A stretch of 22,500 bases of DNA from Priapulus caudatus (taxonomy: Eukaryota > Priapulida > Priapulimorpha > Priapulimorphida > Priapulidae). Every line of letters starts with the position of its first letter. Positions within the stretch are counted from its first letter, which is position 1. The notes under the pieces are model-generated. The model did not search any database. It saw only the letters and a list, made by a program, of their open reading frames with translations, and was not told where the DNA came from. Below, one piece after another: positions 11,067 through 21,064 of this stretch. The stretch covers positions 430,527 to 453,026 of the forward strand of contig NW_014577114.1 of NCBI RefSeq assembly GCF_000485595.1, written 5' to 3'. Position numbers and translations under genes: made by a program.

Positions 11067-11185
11067 TATATATTTACAGTATGGTAATATCCATGCAGCT
11101 CGCATTTATTATTATTCTTTTTGTAAGCATCAGCTGTATAATTTATGCACATATGTCATACGTCAATACGCCCTGTTATATCTCT
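10873..11185. mobile_element. foldback/MITE-like element with a TA loop
   Basis: The left arm (about 10873-10988) is the reverse complement of about 11072-11185. Shared landmarks include ATTGACGTATGACAT near the outer ends, AATAATAATAAATG in the middle, and GAGCTGCATGGATATT close to the loop. Identity is about 85-87% by eye, with one single-base gap. The loop holds CGTCATGCTATGCGATATC and a TA microsatellite. No terminal duplication was recognised. Older than, and unrelated in sequence to, the elements at 988 and 16384. Confidence 0.75.
11024..11071. repeat. (TA)n microsatellite in the foldback loop
   Basis: A near-pure TA run with a few TATATTATA interruptions at its right end, lying between the two inverted arms. 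Confidence 0.9.
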
Positions 11186-12404
11186 GATATTTTTCTAGCA
11201 TTATACTGGCAAGAACATTCTCTGTTGACCCAATGTAATGCCATTGTGAGTTCCCCCCGTAATGGCAGCAGGCCATTGGCTTCGTGCAGTTAATGGCGAC
11301 AGATCTATCAATCTGACAGCACCGCGGCCATCCATCAAATTCCCAACAATTGTGCAAAAATCTTTGCAAACGAGCATTTTCAAAACTAAGCGCACTTAGT
11401 TCTCTACTATTGCAGGTATTAGCCTTGAGGTGCAGACAGCATTAGGCTAAGTGCATATCTCTTTCGTAACATCTTTTAGTCTGACAAGCTGGCACCAAGC
11501 ATTTGTCAGATCTAGAATATCCGAGAGTATCCATTTGAATACTGGGGCAGCTGACCACATTGACAAGCGTCAGTCGGCCGAAAAAGATATTTATTTCCTA
11601 ATGAAAACGCGTGCGTTACTCGTATTTTACTCATTTGACTCGATGCACTTGTCTTATTACGCTGATAAGATAACAAATGTACACCATGACGCGTCATCGA
11701 CATGAAGAGTCTTTAAGATATGTCAATCTCACTTACGTCCATATTGTATCGCGATAGCCGGTTCTTTGGCCGCACCGCATGTTGTCATAGTCTTGATACA
11801 TGTCCAAAACATGTCGCTACGCGGCATATGACTTGGCGAGAGCATGTACCATGAATTAGATTCTCTTACGATTGTCAAATAATAAAATTTCGATGCTAGA
11901 ATGATAGCCATAACGTCTGGTTTATAAATATACGCTCATACCTCAAACAATTTCGAAATGTTATAGTAGTTTACATGTTTCGTGCCATTCCGTTTGCTGA
12001 TGCAACGCGTGTGACACCCAGCAAAAATAAAACCGCACACGAAGACGTAGAACTGTCAGTGTCGCTTGTATGTCACGTGTAAATGTAAATCTAACAGGCT
12101 GTAATACTTGTATTCGCATAGCACGATGCAATGTGGAGCGTCAAGAGCATTACCAGCCACCCCCTCTATCCCGCCCTTTTCCGCCGTGATGACGCGCTGA
12201 GGAAATTGCGACCGTGTTCCAATGATGTATGGCGCGTGCGATCAGACTGACAGCGAGGCCGGCGTGTCCAGGTGCTGTCTTGCTTGCGAACGAGCATTAC
12301 GCTAAGTGCACATAGGACATCTATCTCCATGACATCATGACGAATTACTGGCATCTATCTTAAGCGTATAATTGAGGAGGGTCTTCGGCGGGAATTGTGA
12401 GATA
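11186..12404. other. intergenic DNA with two diverged copies of a dispersed repeat
   Basis: No gene was recognised. Words at 11317-11455 recur in the same order at 12241-12313: an ATCARWCTGACAGC-like word, then TTGCRAACGAGCATT, then AGCATTANGCTAAGTGCA. In the first copy the last two words are separated by about 58 extra bases. This suggests two decayed copies of one repeat family. Confidence 0.4.
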
Positions 12405-12490
12405 CCCGGAGAGGTAAGGGGGAGCGAAAGAGAATGCGAACGGCAGAAACGAGAAAGAAAATACGAGAGAGCGAAAGAGAAAAAAAGGGG
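12405..12490 (+). repeat. polypurine tract
   Basis: The + strand is dominated by G and A (GGAGAGGTAAGGGGGAGCGA, GAGAAAGAAAATACGAGAGA, then GAAAGAGAAAAAAAGGGG) just before the ACAG array. Such strand asymmetry can favour triplex DNA, but interruptions limit it. Confidence 0.75.
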
Positions 12491-12579
12491 ACAGGCAGGC
12501 AGACAGCAGACAGTCAGACAGACAGACGAATGGACAGACAGAGAGATAGACAGGCAGACAGACGGACAGACAGACAGAT

Positions 12580-12617
<38 letters not shown>

Positions 12618-12717
12618 AAAGACAGACAGACAGACAGACGGATGGACAGACAGACATGCAGACATGCAGACAGATAGACAGACAGCCAGACAGACAGACA
12701 GAGACAGACGGACGGAG
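12491..12717. repeat. (ACAG)n tetranucleotide array
   Basis: About 225 bases of GACA/CAGA units with point variants (GGCA, GATA, GACG, CATG). Open frames across it give only cyclic peptides (Arg-Gln-Thr-Asp on one strand, Ser-Val-Cys-Leu on the other) and are not genes. Confidence 0.95.
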
Positions 12718-12820
12718 ATTAGTTTCTATTCGTAAATCTCTACGCTCAATTTAACAATGCCAATTTAACTAAATGTGAAAAAGACTTAGGCCTACCCCAA
12801 CCCCCTCAAATTTACGCTCA

Positions 12821-12905
12821 CGCCCACGCACGCACGCGCGCGCGCACACACACACGCACGCACGCACGCACACACACACACGCGCGCGCGCGCGGGCGTG
12901 TGTAC
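12821..12905. repeat. alternating CA/CG tract with Z-DNA potential
   Basis: About 85 bases of almost strictly alternating purine-pyrimidine sequence: ACGC units, a CG run (about 12836-12845), CA runs, a second CG run (about 12880-12894), then GGGCGTGTGTAC. The pure CG segments are the strongest Z-forming signature in the window. Confidence 0.9.
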
Positions 12906-13277
12906 AATAAGCATTATCAGCAGCAATTCCACAAAACTAACACGACAATAATAATTGTTTGCACAGATATATCTATACTATTGTTCTTTTGTCTGTAGAA
13001 ATTTGAAATATCAACTGCACATTAGAATAAACCCATGCCCATTGCTCATATAATGCAAACTAGGACATTATAATACCGGCGGGGTATTGAGAATATGGCC
13101 GCAGATTAGAAAAAACGCTGACATATCTTTTCCCAGGCAGACACATTCACGACTGTATTATTTTTTTCGACAAGCACTAAATTTCATCTAAATGTTTAGA
13201 ACCAGTTTAGAGCTGTATAATCAATCACAGGTATGTCGACAAGCGTCTGGATATGCATAGCTCTGTCCAGGAAAACA
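12906..13277. other. intergenic DNA, nothing recognised
   Basis: AT-rich, no coding or structural signal noted. Confidence 0.45.
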
Positions 13278-13374
13278 ATATATATACGCACATATATACG
13301 CACGCGCACACACATATATATATACGCACGCACATATATACGCACGCACATACGCACGCGCAGACGCACGCACA
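13278..13374. repeat. mixed TA/ACGC microsatellite
   Basis: TATATA blocks alternate with ACGCAC blocks (ATATATACGCAC repeated several times). Overlapping open frames on both strands here are composition artefacts. Confidence 0.9.
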
Positions 13375-14777
13375 ATCGTAATACCAGCCAAACGAAGAGA
13401 AGATTGCAAATGACATCCACCTACCACTTGTCTGGCGGAGTAGACCAACCAACGCATTAACTAGGTCGAGAGAACCTGTATAGAAATAACCTTCGCGTTC
13501 TAATTTTGCGAAATATTGACATGCGGTTGTCACAAGACGCGGGGGATCACGTGTTATTGTGACCAAATTTCCACTAATTATCCACTTTGTCAAGTCGGTC
13601 TGTCATTCGAGCTCGTTACTGCCCTCCCAGACAGATGTTGTGTGGCCTGTTAGTTGCAACGGCTACCTATTCGTCACAAGTGACAGCCAGATTACCCAAG
13701 CTTAGGCCTACCGTGTGTGAATTTGAAACTGGGTGGTTGCTAGCTCCTCGCGTGGCCTTGTAACTGTCTGGCATAAGGCATTTCTCGTCTGTACTCCATG
13801 CTGACAACCTTGTGGAATCATCCTCACTGTTTATAATATAGTAGGATATCATGTACTAGATATTCACATCTATTTATGCTAGAATAGAATCATGATTCAC
13901 AAACGATTCATATAATAGGAATTACTACGATACAGGTTGCAGTCTGCGTATTTAAAGAATACTTTCTCTATAAGAGCAGGAGTGATTACAAGCAGTTTAC
14001 TCCTTCTAGAACTGTTAAGCATAACTTTTAAATGATGATTATCGAGTGGATATGTTAAACAACTCTAATCAATATTTAAAAAAATACATACTGGTCACGT
14101 TGGCTTATCCTGAGATGGTCGCAAAGTAAATATTGGCGCTTCCTGTGTAGCATATTATGTAATGATATTTTCGGGCGCGCAAGTAGGTTGCTGGCTAACA
14201 GATATCTTGCTGGCGTGATGAAATCCAGCTCTCATGATGTAGCCGACATGGCTGCATGAGAATGCACCTACAGCATTACTTTTCTACGAAACCTGACAGG
14301 AAGAATTATAGCGTGTAACCGAAGATATAGTTACTAAGTATATAGTATACGAGATAGTATAGACAATGTGACGAGGACTATTTAACTGTAATAGGATGAC
14401 AACTTCGTAGAACTAATTCCAATTAGGGTGTATTTAAAAAAAACTATAATTTATAGTAATCACGATCTGGCATGTATAGTAAAAGGAAAAGAAGAACTCG
14501 CATCCCGCGCTAGTGAGCAACTGCGCATGCTCTCGTTCTTGTTGGCATGCACAAGCTGGTGCTCCGAAGATTTCAAGTAAGAGGTTCAACTACTGTTGAA
14601 TCTAAATATCATTTCAAAAAATGTTCCAGTATCTTTTAATGTCATTAATTGGCAGGATGATCAATGGCAATTAAATTTCTCAAGTATGTGTCTACCATCG
14701 TGTAAAGTGTTATCTTAATAGTAGGAAGCCCCGCCCCGTTAGGGTGGTGCGTGTAAGGTCATTATAATATGAATTGT
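13375..14777. other. intergenic DNA, nothing recognised
   Basis: Only minor palindromes were seen (GAATCATGATTC at about 13888; ACTATAATTTATAGT at about 14443). No open frame has a recognisable motif. Confidence 0.45.
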
Positions 14778-14829
14778 ATCAAGAGCATATAAAGAAGGGT
14801 ATTTTACGCCTTCTTTGTATGCTCTTGAT
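14778..14829. ncRNA. candidate 21-bp stem hairpin (52 nt)
   Basis: 14778-14798 is complementary to 14809-14829 at 20 of 21 positions. The exception would be a G:U pair in RNA from the + strand. The loop is 10 bases, GTATTTTACG. No clear extension of the stem was found outside. The stem length resembles a small-RNA precursor, but the hairpin is shorter than typical animal pre-miRNAs, and a MITE fragment is equally possible. Transcription is unknown. Confidence 0.35.
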
Positions 14830-16372
14830 TGTATATAAATAGTAAGTCTAGTTAGCGTTATGAAACTGCTACTGTGCGTAGTCAAGTCTGTGCAATGACA
14901 AATCGGGGCGGTGCCCGTCTCAGGAACCTGATGACCCGACATTTGTGATTATCGGATTTTTGCTGCGGTTACCTGCGAGCTATAACGCACAAGCTGTAAG
15001 CCTACCTTGTAGCTTAACGATGATCGCTATACTACGTGATAAATGGTCGCGAGCGACAGAGTAAAATGCAAGGTGCCAAGCTGTTTGGTGTTTGGTTACA
15101 CTATGACCTTGTGAGACACGGTGCCCATGTTCTCTTCCGCGCCGGTGCGGTGCATTGTTTCGCAATCGCCCGGTGTCTCTTATGATGAATCTCTTATATT
15201 ATGACGTGTCTCTTATATGATTAAACCGGCCATGGAATCTGGAAGCGAACCGTTTTAGCTGTACTAGCATCTCGGATGCGTCACGGACAACGTGTCACAT
15301 TGTTGATAACTATCCCGAGCAGGCTTAGTTGAACAACTGCGCCTGACCGTAACGTCTGTGAGACGCGTGCGTCACTGAACGATACCCCTGACAGTACCTC
15401 GTGTGTGCCTTCCCTGCGCGTACGCGGCGATGCGAAGGGATCGACGTACGGATGCTTTAGGATGAGAAAAATCGGTGATTCGTGATGTTTCTGAATCGGA
15501 TCGTCTCTATTGGTAGATGCTATGTGGAGCGTACTGAGTAGTTAGGCGACTGACGATTAACTACCGAGTAACACTTGCACTAGTGCACGATATACGAATA
15601 ACTGTTTTACAGTGAGAGGACTCGCGGGCTATCTCGTCTAACCTTTGTCTGCCTTTTAGCCTATTTTGTCTCTGTTTTTAGCAGTGCTTTAGTCTAATTC
15701 GTATACAGTACAAGTTCACAAGAGCAGTTTTTATACGTCATAATTTAAATATAACACACATATGCATACTTTATTTAAGACGCAGCGCGCATAACTTATA
15801 AATCCGTTCTCCGTCGTAGACCTACCCCGAACTATTTTCCACGCACCGTCTGTGACCAATACAGTTTGGTTTGCGGTAAAGCTCGCTGCATGCTTGCGAA
15901 GGGTTTCTTTCGGATAAGAAACGTTACCGAAAACGAAACCTCTCCAAGATGCTTCATAGACGTGTGCCTGCGTTGCAGAGCGACTATTATAGAATGAATA
16001 TCAATCATCGCGACATTGATAAAGACTATCCAGTGAACGAGTGCCATTAACTGGAATGCACGCGACCATGCACTATAGCGATATCGGTAGCTCGCTATCC
16101 AACACGAAACCTGGTGCAAATGTGATTCTATTATCAAGAACTGAGCCATTACCTTGCTGATTCATTAACACCTGTATAGGTTAGGTTACGTGCATGATAT
16201 GAGCAGTGAGCAATATCATAGTAAACAATAATTATTATAGTGGCGTCTTGTCCGCATACTTAGAATAAAATCGTTTAAACTGTACCCACTCAGGAGTATA
16301 TCCTACCAGACATTATTTCCCGCGTAGGCCTAAATACCTCTCTGTGAGCATCACTCCAGACGCACAACGTAT
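14830..16372. other. intergenic DNA, no gene recognised
   Basis: The region is CpG-containing at about 15040-15480. A small local repeat of TCTCTTAT-type units sits at 15172-15222. A 105-codon ATG frame on the minus strand (15832-16149) encodes nothing I recognise. It has no repeats, but is also too short to separate from chance. Confidence 0.45.
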
Positions 16373-17010
16373 GTAGGTATTACGGGGCGCCATGCAGGAC
16401 AGGCATTTTTGTACCTATAAACTTGACAAAAATGAGTTTTGTGGGACAAAACTCAATTTTGTCTAACAAAAGTCAATTTTGTGAACACAAAACTCAATTC
16501 TCTCAATCCTGTCCCACAAAACTAAATTTTTTGAACACAAAACTCAATTCTGTCAATCCTGTCCCACAAAACTCAATTCTGTCAATCCTGTCCCACAAAA
16601 CTCAATTTTGTGAACACAAAACTCAATTCTGTCAATCCTGTTCCACAAAATTCGATTTTGTTGCCCAAATATGGCACACGCATGTAAGAAGGGCTACCAT
16701 TGGTCAGAAACTGGGCTGGAGAAATGTGTCACGGTCGCCATCTTGTTTCTTTAACTTAGTGACCCATTTCTCCAGCCCAGTTTCTGACCAATGGTAGCCC
16801 TTCTTACATGCGTGTGCCATATTTGGGCAACAAAATCGAGTTTTGTGGAACCGGATTGACAGAATTGAGTTTTGTGGAACAGGATTGACAGAATTGAGTT
16901 TTGTGTTCACAAAATTGACTTTTGTGAGACAGAATTGAGTTTTGTGCACAAAAGTGAGTTTTGTAAGACAGAATTGAGCCCTGTCCTGCATGGCGCCCCG
17001 TAGGTATAAC
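16373..17010. mobile_element. long-TIR element with tandem repeats in its arms and a flanking duplication
   Basis: The element proper is 16384-16999. It starts GGGGCGCCATGCAGGACAGG and ends with the reverse complement of most of that. It is flanked by GTAGGTATTAC (16373-16383) and GTAGGTATAAC (17000-17010), an 11-bp direct repeat with one mismatch (8 bp exact). The left arm is 16384-16727 and the right about 16764-16999. The inner 90 or so bases (16638-16727 against about 16764-16850) are nearly identical. The outer arms carry repeats of an ACAAAACTCAATTYTGT word, about 8 in the left and 7 in the right, and the left arm is longer through extra units. The loop is under 40 bases. No transposase is encoded. 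Long TIRs and a duplication of 8-11 bp fit a non-autonomous Mutator-, P- or Merlin-like element; the superfamily is undecided. Confidence 0.85.
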
Positions 17011-17587
17011 GCGCATCCGTGTCATGATCACACAATGTAAAACTATACCCGTATGCTTCCGTCGGACTAATGTCCTCATGCTGCTGCGTTAGCTTGCATG
17101 CTGATAATGTGCCAGGCTTCATGTTGCAGCAAGGCCCACTGGGTGATTGATACCGTCATAAGCACGTGACGGTGGCTGTGGATATTGGACACCGTTGACG
17201 ATTGATCATTAGAATGACGCCTATTAATCTACGCTGAAGAGTGCAAAGTGGCATATGTGACAGCCAGTGCTAAAATATCTTGAGGGTTTCATCGTAATGA
17301 GACCGCCTTGACTGCACCGGCAGGGTGAAATGCGCATTGTCGCAATTATTTTAATTAAAAGTAGGTATCAGTAGTACGAAACGTGTTTGTCACTATTGTA
17401 CAAGACATTTGAATCGCTTAATCAGTAGATATCATACTCTTTGTATCATCTTGTGGCTGGGGAAAAAGCTAGCTCCCACGTTAGCTTAGAAGACTACATT
17501 AATGGAATATTAGGATAGTCAATAAAGTACACGGATATAGGCTCAATATAGTGGAATAGTATCACAGTAAGAAATGAATAAAGAAAT
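17011..17587. other. intergenic DNA, nothing recognised
   Basis: No coding, RNA or repeat signal noted, except possible worn units of the following minisatellite in its last 60 bases. Confidence 0.45.
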
Positions 17588-17898
17588 ACGGGAGCACTCT
17601 AGTACTAAAAAAGCAGTTTATTAATTAACAGGAGAAATCTAATAATACGGGATCAGCATATTAAAACGAGATCAGCCCGTCATGCAATAGTTGTCTAATA
17701 ATACTGGAGCAGTACGAATAACAGGAGCAGTAAAAAACACGAGCAGTCGAACAAATTCAGTAGTCTAATGACACATCGGCATTCTAATAACACACAAACA
17801 GTCTCGTGAAACAAGCGTAATCTAGAGATACAGTAGAAGTTTCGTAACACGAGAGCAGTCTAGTAAAACGGGAGCCAGTCTAGGAGCACAAGTTCAGC
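17588..17898. repeat. degenerate 19-bp minisatellite, about 16 units
   Basis: Units resemble ACRGGAGCAGTCTARTAAA. Unit starts at 17773, 17792, 17811, 17830, 17849 and 17868 are exactly 19 bases apart, as are 17647 and 17666, and 17588 and 17607. Units in between vary by one to three bases in length. Individual units differ a lot, so the array is old. Stops occur in every frame. Confidence 0.8.
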
Positions 17899-19099
17899 GA
17901 AAGTGATCACTAATAGACGCTGTTATAAGCTCTCGCCAACCCGTACTCCACGCGTTATACGACCACTGCAAACCGTGACAATTTTAGCAGTGCGCATGCC
18001 CGAACGGCGTTCGTGCCCGTCTATATACCTGCTAGGCAGCTTTTATCTTATCACACGAATTGTATTGCTACTACAAAGCGCGCCTTGATTGATAAGGTCG
18101 TAAACTTGCAACAGGGGCTGGTGGATATTGCGCGTGTATATTGATCAATAGATGGATGCTCGTTATCGACGACGGGTGGGCTCTGGAAGCCGCGCACCCT
18201 GACGGCTCCGCCATCAGGACTTAACCGGGCCAAACGCTAACTGCTGTTGTGCTGAAATAATCGAGTTATAAATCACGGGGCACCTGGCGCGCCCGTGCGC
18301 GAGCGCATATATACTGCATCTGCGTGCTTGCGCGTCATAAATCACGCGGGGCAACTGCTGTCAGACGGTTCTCTCAGCATCTCGAGCCGCCCGCTCTCTC
18401 TCTCCAAGCTGCGAGTTTGTCAACGTCATTTTCGTAGCGTGGGGATTAGCATCACAGCTCCCCACGTATCTCTCCCCGCGTGCCGCATATATGCACGTCT
18501 CCGTCATCGTTTCATTCAAGCCGTTTCCTGTTATCTTGTGCCAAGCACGGGCGCTACTATAGGTGCGTACCACCAATCGGATTTTGTAACTGAGGGCCAC
18601 ATTGCTCCCCTCGCATCATCATCCATCAGAATAAATGAGAGTACATTAAACGCGCGCGTGCATATCACACGGCTGGCACTCATGGTAAGAAATGTCGATT
18701 TTACATTAATGTTGCCACCAATGCACTACATCCTGTCAGTGTAATATTTGCTCAAGTGTGCAATATTCAGTCTCCCGCCGAATGTTTGTTCAATATCGAG
18801 TCGCACATTGCATTTAGAACGGAAAGTAATTAAAAGCCAGCGAGACGACGTCTGATTTATTCTTGTGTTAAAACTAAATGGCTTGCTATGCATAAGGAGA
18901 CGCAGACCCATTATGCATACCTCTCCGCTGCAGTATATATCCGTGAGATGTTTTCCCCATGGAGATCAAGAAATTAAATTTTTATGAAGTTTGATATAAT
19001 TGTAATGATTCTCGTCATTCGATGCAAATCAGCTGTCAACTTGCGGCCTTGAGGATGAGATGCATAACGTGCTGCCATCAATGACTATATCACGCACAC
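17899..19099. other. intergenic DNA, CpG-containing in the middle
   Basis: No gene is supported. A frame of about 149 codons at 18295-18744 opens with GTG rather than ATG and has no recognisable domain. ATAAATCACG(C)GGGGCA occurs twice (about 18268 and 18335), flanking a GC-rich patch with a TATATA sequence at 18308-18313. A 9-bp inverted repeat, TATGCATAA/TTATGCATA, lies at 18887-18919. Confidence 0.4.
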
Positions 19100-19257
19100 T
19101 ATATATATATATATATATATTTGTGTGCGTGAGCGTGCGTGTGCGTGCGCGCGCGTTCGTGTGTGCGTATGCGTGTATGTGCGTGGTATATGTATGTGTA
19201 AGTGCGCGCGCGTGTATGTGTGTGCGTGGGTGCGTGCGTGCGTGTATGTGTGTATAT
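19100..19257. repeat. (TA)n then (GTGC/GTAT)n compound microsatellite
   Basis: About 11 TA units (19100-19121) are followed by about 135 bases of GTGCGTGT/GTGTATGT-type sequence with short CGCGCG runs (about 19147 and 19204). Cys-Val-rich or Thr-His-rich open frames across it on both strands are artefacts. Confidence 0.92.
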
Positions 19258-20531
19258 GGGACGGTGGTACGTATGCGAGGCGATTTCCATGTAATGCGAT
19301 GAGGAACTGCACTAGGCACGCAGCAACAGGATGCACAAAGTTGACATTAAAAGTACTTAATAATTCTCCGAATTATGCCTGGTATTGGAAACCGGTCCTT
19401 GATATGGCCAGGAAACGCTATCAGTCCTGTCACACGCGCGGCAGCGAATAAGATATTGCGCCCAGACCTTTACAGAATACCAAGTGCTGCCTTTCCGCCG
19501 ACATGTACCCGCCCAAATACATCAATCAAGCAAAAGGTTACCATGATGACAACAAACGGGATGCAGTAGGTCCCACCATCTGGAATGTTATTTATAGGCA
19601 AGGTTCCTTTCGCCCTTTGAATGTATCTACTGAGTAAATGAATTTGAGCTTGGCTTCGATTTAGCTCTTCGATTAATATAAACGCCTATCTCAGATACAT
19701 TGTCAATCTAATTCCACCTGCGTTCTAACTAATACTGCTTTGTATTCGGTAGCACTATCCAAGCTCAATGGTCTGGTGCCCTGGAAATTAGTATTCCTTG
19801 GGTCTTTGAGTATCTAAGTGATTTCAAGGCAAAGCCATTGTACGTGTTAAAAAAAGAACTAATTCGGCAACGGTTCAATTCTCTGGTGTACGGAATTCCA
19901 TACTCGCCTGTGCTCACATCCTATACGTAAATGGCATCATTTAAGTTTAGAATTTACACTTTGGATGATGGCGATGTAGTGTAATGTCGATAAACCTTTA
20001 ACGTTCCGGAGACGTTAGTTATCATTCTTGGAACGTTCGCCGTGATGAATTACCCGAAATGTAAGCAAGATTGATAGTTGTCAAACCATTTGTCAACTTT
20101 ATGGTTCTTTTATTGAAATGAGCCTTCACAAAAAAGTTTGTATTTTAACAGTTGTAGCAGGGTAATATTTCATCAGTCAGCCCGTCTGTCAATGACTGAT
20201 AAAGGCAGGGCTCGAATACGATAACCTTAAAATTCCGCACCGGTCCCTCGTCGGACACGCAGGAAAACAGGAAAATACATCACTTTGACAGCTGGCGGAA
20301 TGTTCTTTGCCAAGTTAACCTCTCGGCAGAGTGCTCGCAGGGAACACTTGCGTGCGCTTAGGGGCATTCTGACGATGGCTTACAGCGGTTGACAATAAGA
20401 AAAATATTTGAGAAAATGGTTAAGAAAACGTGGAAAAACGTGGAAAATTAAACCTGGAAACGTGACCGAACAGGGAACGGTAAATTGTGTTACCCTACTA
20501 ACTGATTGGCAATGTTCGCAAGCGTATGAAC
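19258..20531. other. intergenic DNA, nothing firmly recognised
   Basis: A 60-70-codon stop-free stretch on the minus strand (about 19480-19680) includes a hydrophobic segment (YCIPFVVIMVTFCLID). It lacks a convincing exon structure and a recognisable family. TTGAGCTTGG and CCAAGCTCAA (about 19646 and 19758) are inverted copies of a 10-bp word. Confidence 0.35.
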
Positions 20532-20736
20532 TGGTTATGCTGACTGGGTGTACACCAACGACGTACAGAGGGAGAATGATAACCGGGTGTATACAGGCAG
20601 TGTACGGCGGGAGAATGGTAACTGGGTGTATACAGGCAGTGTACGGAGGGAACATGTCAAATAGGTGTATAGAAACAGTATTGAAGAAGCATTGTATAAC
20701 TGGGTGTATACTGCCAGTGTATTGAAGTAGAATGGT
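20532..20736. repeat. 39-bp minisatellite, five units
   Basis: The word GGGTGT (AGGTGT in one unit) starts at 20546, 20585, 20624, 20663 and 20702, exactly 39 bases apart. The two central units (GAATGRTAACYGGGTGTATA followed by CAGGCAGTGTACGG) are almost identical and the outer ones diverged. Because 39 is a multiple of three, open frames here read as 13-residue peptide repeats. There is no ATG start or other coding evidence. Degenerate units appear to continue after the AAAT tract, at about 20842-20945. Confidence 0.88.
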
Positions 20737-20749
20737 GACTAAATATAAA

Positions 20750-20828
20750 CAAATAAATAAATAAATAAATAAATAAAATAATAATTAATTAATTAATTAA
20801 TTAATTAAATAATAAATAAATAAATATA
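20750..20828. repeat. (AAAT)n-(TTAA)n microsatellite
   Basis: AAAT units, then AATT/TTAA units, then AAAT units again. It interrupts the 39-bp minisatellite. Confidence 0.95.
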
Positions 20829-20841
20829 GTAACCCGAGGAT

Positions 20842-20945
20842 AGATGGTAACTGAATGTATATAGACAGGAGTGGACTAATAGAGAATGATGGGTGGGTGC
20901 CTATAAACATTATACACGTCGAGGGGATGCTAGCAGAGTATACAT
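20842..20945. repeat. decayed continuation of the 39-bp minisatellite
   Basis: GATGGTAACTGAATGTATA at 20842 matches the consensus unit. Equivalent positions recur at about 20853, 20895 and 20936, which is 41-42 bases apart. Confidence 0.5.
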
Positions 20946-20986
20946 CAGAAGTAGATAATAGAGAACCCTATTCTCTACTTCTGGTA

Positions 20987-20989
<3 letters not shown>
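20938..20989. repeat. hairpin-forming inverted repeat beside a GT run
   Basis: GTATAC-AT-CAGAAGTAGATAATAG (20938-20961) pairs with CTATTCTCTACTTCTGGTATAC (20968-20989). There is one mismatch and a two-base bulge around a six-base loop. Confidence 0.65.
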
Positions 20990-21034
<45 letters not shown>

Positions 21035-21064
21035 CGTGCGTGCGCTCGTGCGTGCGTGCGTGTT
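20990..21064. repeat. (GT)n-(GTGC)n microsatellite
   Basis: About 20 GT units are followed by CGTGCGTG units with one GCTC interruption. The array starts directly at the end of the hairpin at 20938-20989. Confidence 0.95.

Noticed and set aside
12335-12754. Open frames of 69-106 codons across the ACAG array
   Set aside because: They are cyclic translations of a tetranucleotide repeat on both strands.
15832-16149. A 105-codon minus-strand ATG frame
   Set aside because: It is not recognisable and is within the length expected by chance in this much DNA; no supporting signals.
16423-17122. Open frames of 71-124 codons with repeated SILSHKTQFCEHKTQF-like peptides
   Set aside because: They are translations of the short repeats in the arms of the inverted-repeat element, open on both strands for the same reason, and run across its boundary.
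17588-17898. Considered as a CRISPR array because of regular spacing
   Set aside because: The units abut with no spacers, are highly degenerate, and the context is eukaryotic.
18295-18744. A 149-codon open frame
   Set aside because: It begins at GTG with no ATG near its 5' end, has no recognisable motif, and no splice or promoter support.
19029-19451. Thr-His-Ala-Arg-rich and Cys-Val-rich open frames
   Set aside because: They read through the GTGC/GTAT microsatellite.
19480-19680. A minus-strand stop-free stretch with a hydrophobic segment, considered as a transporter exon
   Set aside because: No family-defining motif could be confirmed, and flanking splice sites were unconvincing.
20408-20725. 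Considered as a gene for a 13-residue repeat protein
   Set aside because: The frame starts at TTG, and the peptide period is explained by the 39-bp minisatellite.
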